Position numbers and translations under genes: made by a program. Below are positions 21,925 to 25,115 of a stretch of DNA of 25,115 nt, piece after piece (the first letter of the stretch is position 1; every line of letters starts with the position of its first letter). Under the pieces are notes generated by a model that was not told the origin of the DNA, searched no databases, and saw only the letters and a program-made list of their open reading frames with translations. The DNA comes from VMCP01 sp965655465 (GTDB lineage Bacteria > Bacteroidota > Bacteroidia > NS11-12g > UBA955): contig CBFHGY010000024.1 of the NCBI GenBank assembly GCA_965655465.1, positions 1 through 25,115 on the forward strand, given 5' to 3'.

Positions 21925-23817
21925 TTACTCTGTATGATTATACCTAGGTGATATAAGTCCTTGAAAATTTTTTAACTCCGGAAATTGTTCAATATGCAAC
22001 TCACTCATGGTCTTGCGCAATTTAGATTGTACATTCCTCACATAGGCATAACTAAGATTAAGTGTGGTGGCAATTTCCTTGGGTTTATAATTTTCAACAG
22101 ATAAAATAAGTACCCGACGATGTGTTTCATTCAAGTCGGAAAACACCGCAAGATTCAAAAAATCCGGGTTTTGCTCTAAAAAAGACTTTGCAGGTTCACT
22201 ATTTACTGCAAATTCTATCATGCTCATACGTTCCAATTCTTTTTGAACTAGATAGATTTCAGGTTCTTTTGAATACGGCCCTGACTTAATGGTATTGGCT
22301 AATTCTCTGCTTTTTTTAATGATAATATTTGACAAGGATGTAATTCGAGAGTTCAATTGACTTTCTTCACTCAAATATTCTGCTTCTTTCGTTTTATGAT
22401 TTAATTGCAATTCCGCATATTGAATGCGCTGGGTTCGATTGGTATAAACAAAATACCCTAATACCAAAATAATTAGTGTTGTAATGATAAGTAGGCTTAT
22501 AATTATTTTAGATTGCTTTTCTTTTTCTTTGGAAAACTCCAGTTCCCGGTTACTAATCTTAAGGCGTTCCTCTAACTCAACCAGGGCAATACTGTTTTTT
22601 GTATCCGCAAGTTTGATAGAATCGTTTACCGCATTATACATTTCCCAGGTACTCAGGGCTTTCTGGGAGGCATCCAAGGAAGCCATAACATTCTCTGATT
22701 CTAACAGATAAATCCCTTTGAGCTTATAATAAATATATTGCGAATAAAGGGGAAAGCTCTCAATAGATTCGAGCGTATCTAATCCAAACACGTTAAAATA
22801 GTGAGGGTCCTTTTCTATTAATTTCGCCATTCCACTTCCAAACTTATTCAGAATAGTGATGGGATGCCGTTTAACTTCCGATTCAAAATCTCTTAAGAAT
22901 ACCGGTAGTTCTACCCATTCATTAGCCTCTATAAACTTCAAATAACTCGATAAAAAATGGCCTTGGAGCGAAGGTGGTATACTTGAATAAACCATAGACG
23001 TAAGATAATGGCCCGCGGTTTTCAAATTTCCAAGATTGTTTGATACATCGATATAATTCAGTTTGGTTAGAATTCCTTGATATTGATCATTTTCAATTTT
23101 TAACTCTTCCGGTAACTGGTCTAAAAACGCTTTGGCTTCAATTGATTTGTCTTCATTTAATAAGGATGCGGCCAGATTATTAATTAAAACACTGTTTTGC
23201 CGATTATCAGCTTTTAAAATGGCATAGGCGTTCGAAAAATAATATGACGCGCTTCCAAATTGGTTTTGCTCAAAAGCAATTGCACCTAAATTTACGGAAA
23301 ACTGCTCGATATATTGATTAACCTTAAACTTTCGAGCTAAAGTGAAACCCTTGAAAAATTCTAGTTTTGATTGTTTAAAATTTGCATTCTGATAGAAATA
23401 AGAACCCTTTAAGTTTAAAAATGATAGTTGATTTAGCGAATCTTGTGTTTTTAATTTTTCCCGCAGTTGTATATAGTAATAACAACTATCTAATTGATTT
23501 TCCCAAAGGTAAAAGTACCCTAAATCCGATATTAAAAAACAAGGATATTCGGGTGCATTTTTAAGTGATTCCGATTCTTTCCATTTTGATAATAACTTTT
23601 TTGCTTCCGCCTTATCCCCTTTAAAATAGAACCGAATCAAAGCATTAGACAAAACGGAGGGAGCATAATCTTTAGGGTTTTTTGATACCCTTTCTATAAT
23701 ACTATCTGCAGATTGACAGTAAGCCGCTAAATATTTAGAATCACTAAGGGTTTCATCAGCCTGACAAGCGAACAAGGCTGCAATAATTAGCAGGAAAAAT
23801 ACGGCGTTTTTAAACAT
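21925..23817 (-). CDS. Membrane-spanning TPR protein with C-terminal LuxR-type helix-turn-helix
   Basis: A 630-residue predicted signal-transducing regulator. The N-terminus (MFKNAVFFLLIIAALFAC) is a signal sequence with a lipobox-like LFAC, so it may be anchored outside by lipid or kept as a first membrane span. Residues ~25-420 are helical repeats of TPR type (for example LGAIAFEQNQFGSASYYFSN, then LEFFKGFTLARKF). A coiled coil (~410-435) leads into a membrane span IIISLLIITTLIILVLGYF at ~437-456, then a second coiled coil (~460-500). Residues ~560-605 (NETHRRVLILSVENYKPKEI, then ATTLNLSYAYVRNVQSKL) form a LuxR/sigma-region-4-like DNA-binding motif. So the sensor part is periplasmic and the DNA-binding part cytosolic, a layout common in Bacteroidota. 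No kinase domain. The target and signal are unknown. Confidence 0.85.
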   Translation of the reverse strand: MFKNAVFFLLIIAALFACQADETLSDSKYLAAYCQSADSIIERVSKNPKDYAPSVLSNALIRFYFKGDKAEAKKLLSKWKESESLKNAPEYPCFLISDLGYFYLWENQLDSCYYYIQLREKLKTQDSLNQLSFLNLKGSYFYQNANFKQSKLEFFKGFTLARKFKVNQYIEQFSVNLGAIAFEQNQFGSASYYFSNAYAILKADNRQNSVLINNLAASLLNEDKSIEAKAFLDQLPEELKIENDQYQGILTKLNYIDVSNNLGNLKTAGHYLTSMVYSSIPPSLQGHFLSSYLKFIEANEWVELPVFLRDFESEVKRHPITILNKFGSGMAKLIEKDPHYFNVFGLDTLESIESFPLYSQYIYYKLKGIYLLESENVMASLDASQKALSTWEMYNAVNDSIKLADTKNSIALVELEERLKISNRELEFSKEKEKQSKIIISLLIITTLIILVLGYFVYTNRTQRIQYAELQLNHKTKEAEYLSEESQLNSRITSLSNIIIKKSRELANTIKSGPYSKEPEIYLVQKELERMSMIEFAVNSEPAKSFLEQNPDFLNLAVFSDLNETHRRVLILSVENYKPKEIATTLNLSYAYVRNVQSKLRKTMSELHIEQFPELKNFQGLISPRYNHTE

Positions 23818-23832
23818 TTGTTTTAAATAAAC

Positions 23833-23852
23833 AGGCTCTCTTACGAGAGCCC
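23833..23852 (-). terminator. Hairpin between the S74 protein gene and the TPR regulator
   Basis: AGGCTCTC (23833-23840) pairs with GAGAGCCC (23845-23852), loop TTAC. On the reverse strand it is followed by TGTTTATTT, moderately T-rich, so it likely ends the S74 gene transcript. It lies only 15 bases before the TPR start, so it could also act as an attenuator. Confidence 0.6.
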
Positions 23853-23877
23853 GAAATTAACCAATAATAAATGTGTT

Positions 23878-25115
23878 TTACTTTTTCTCCAATGTTTCCA
23901 CCCGCTTCAGAAGGTCGTTAATGACCTTTTGCTGTGCTTTAATTGTAGCTTTTTGCTCTTCAATTTGAATTTGCTGCTCTTGTGTGGCTTTTGTTAAAAC
24001 AGGAATTAATGCCTGATAATTAACACCTAAAATATGATTCTCATCGGGTTGTTCGGAAACAACTTCTGGGAATTCTTGTTGCAGTTCCTGAGCGATGAAG
24101 CCTATTTCGTGGATGTCGTAATTTTCGGATGTCATGTGTCGCTTCTTATCATAAATAACGGGATTTAATTGCATTACTTTTTCAAGTGCAGAACCGAGTG
24201 GCTGAATGTTTTTCTTTAAACGCCTATCTGAAGTGGTAGTGAAATTAGGTGCGTTCATGTCTGCAGTGGTATAGAGTTCGGTGACGCTAGAATTACCAAG
24301 AACAATTTCATTAGAAGCGGAGTTTGATGTTGGTCGAGATTGATAACCAATATAAACGTTATTGAATCCCGTTTGCATATACTTTAGAGTACCGCTATTT
24401 GTTCCTCCGGCTTCATTACCGATAAAGGTGTTGTGATATCCTGTGGTATTTTGATTTCCAGCTCCTTGACCAATCCCCGTATTTCTTTCACCTGTGGTAG
24501 TTCTATAAAGGGCAGAGCCACCAACAGCAACGTTGTAGGATGAAGTTGTTGACAACCCAAGCGATGAAACGCCAATAGCAACGTTATACACTCCCGTGGT
24601 GTTTGTATAGAAGGAATTATATCCCATAGAGGTGTTGGAGTAACCCGTTGTTAATCCAGACCCAGAATTATACCCAAATGCACAGTTTTGGTAACCTTCT
24701 GTTAAATTCAAAAGTGACTTATTACCAAAGCTCGAGTTTTTGTATCCTGTGGTGCTGTTAAATTGACTAGAAGATCCAAACATGGAGTTTTCTACACCTG
24801 TTGTTATTTTACTACCAGTTGATGAGCCGACAGCCGTATTCCAGCCTTGTGTCAACGTTTTTATGGTAAAATTCATTAAACTTTGATAACCAATAGCTGT
24901 ATTTTGATTGCTCTGTGCATTTTTTAATGCTTCAGTACCAATTGCAACATTCCAAAAAGCATTTACGCCCGAAGCATTTTGCATGGCTTTGTAACCAATT
25001 ACTGTATTATCTCCTGAAGTAGTTATCTTTTGAGCTGCTTCATTTCCAATTACGACATTATTTGATGAAGTTGTGATATTTTGTGCTGCACGGTATCCTA
25101 ATGTCACATTTCTAC
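23878..25115 (-). CDS. Beta-roll repeat protein with peptidase S74 chaperone domain (5' end cut by window edge)
   Basis: Open on the reverse strand from the window edge to the stop at 23878, at least 412 residues; an apparent GTG start at 25107 is internal because the upstream codons continue the same repeat. The visible N-terminal 280 residues are about 15 repeats of some 17 residues, N-[TV]-x-[IF]-G-x-x-[AS]-x-x-x-x-T-T-G-x-x, similar to YadA-type head or tail-fibre beta-rolls. The C-terminal part (24235 down to 23878) is an intramolecular chaperone of the S74 family: TSDRRLKKNI with Ser and Lys five residues apart as the self-cleavage dyad, then EIGFIAQELQQEFPEVV and ILGVNYQALIPVL, ending in a coiled coil. 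Such domains trimerise and cut themselves from the mature fibre in phage endosialidases. Probably a secreted trimeric surface protein or adhesin; a phage origin is not supported by neighbours. Confidence 0.85.
   Translation of the reverse strand, partial: RNVTLGYRAAQNITTSSNNVVIGNEAAQKITTSGDNTVIGYKAMQNASGVNAFWNVAIGTEALKNAQSNQNTAIGYQSLMNFTIKTLTQGWNTAVGSSTGSKITTGVENSMFGSSSQFNSTTGYKNSSFGNKSLLNLTEGYQNCAFGYNSGSGLTTGYSNTSMGYNSFYTNTTGVYNVAIGVSSLGLSTTSSYNVAVGGSALYRTTTGERNTGIGQGAGNQNTTGYHNTFIGNEAGGTNSGTLKYMQTGFNNVYIGYQSRPTSNSASNEIVLGNSSVTELYTTADMNAPNFTTTSDRRLKKNIQPLGSALEKVMQLNPVIYDKKRHMTSENYDIHEIGFIAQELQQEFPEVVSEQPDENHILGVNYQALIPVLTKATQEQQIQIEEQKATIKAQQKVINDLLKRVETLEKK
24290..25115 (-). repeat. About 15 beta-roll repeats of ~17 codons
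   Basis: Recurring N-x-x-x-G-x-x-[AS] motif every 16-24 residues, for example NTVIGYKAM, NVAIGTEAL, NTAIGYQSL, NVAIGVSSL, NTFIGNEAG. The DNA is diverged between units. The array continues beyond the window edge. Confidence 0.75.

Noticed and set aside
25105..25107. GTG at 25107 as the start of the S74 protein
   Set aside because: The codons before it (R-N) continue the N-x-x-x-G repeat and there is no signal peptide; the gene is simply cut by the edge.
23878..25115. Prophage remnant based on the tail-fibre-type S74 domain
   Set aside because: Neighbouring genes are host-type and no phage gene, integrase or att site is visible; S74 domains also occur in cell-surface proteins.

Overview
The window is a conventional chromosomal segment of a Bacteroidota bacterium. 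The evidence is a probable type IX secretion sorting domain, a DUF4270 lipoprotein, a DUF3276/PUR-type protein, a truncated GT5 'glycogen synthase' of the kind this phylum carries beside panC, a WG-repeat exoprotein, and repeated promoter boxes of the Bacteroidota form TTG-N(19-22)-TAnnTTTG. The order or genus cannot be fixed from the sequence. A 98-base run of N (18780-18877) shows a draft or metagenome-derived assembly. No insertion sequence, phage integration site, CRISPR array, tRNA or rRNA was seen, and no intergenic gap exceeds about 220 bases.

Layout: (1) 1-1216 (-): secreted protein cut by the left edge. (2) 1376-5566 (+): a 1396-residue exported protein made of about 38 WG-type repeats, convergent with panC (5572-6372, -). 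(3) 6481-9520 (+): GT5-like protein, DUF4270 lipoprotein and DAHP synthase, probably one unit from a clear promoter at 6417-6447. (4) 9564-11530 (+): a LeuT-like Na+ symporter and an overlapping 36-codon membrane peptide, closed by a hairpin terminator shared with convergent kbl. (5) 11619-16640 (-): a compact operon running small membrane protein, PlsC-like acyltransferase, gatC, LolD/MacB-type ATPase, GH3-family enzyme, followed by kbl with its own promoter. (6) 16732-17052 (-): PUR-type protein with terminator. (7) 17208-19067 (-): ABC exporter containing the assembly gap. (8) 19303-21863 (+): rpsO-pnp with a terminator between them. (9) 21925-23817 (-): a membrane-spanning TPR protein with a C-terminal DNA-binding helix-turn-helix. 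(10) 23878-25115 (-): beta-roll repeat protein with a peptidase S74 chaperone domain, cut by the right edge.

Most genes are housekeeping: pantothenate, shikimate and threonine/glycine metabolism, tRNA amidation, lipid synthesis, RNA decay. The points most worth checking are the unannotated 36-aa peptide translationally coupled to the LeuT-like transporter (a MetS-like accessory subunit candidate); the extra ~110-residue domain inside that transporter; a DAHP synthase whose metal-ligand His is Gln; a GT5 protein lacking both its ADP-glucose motif and its second domain; a terminator-like hairpin upstream of rpsO that may end a short RNA; and a systematic pattern in which apparent TTG starts are really the ends of -7 promoter boxes. 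I did not find a convincing novel multi-gene system.
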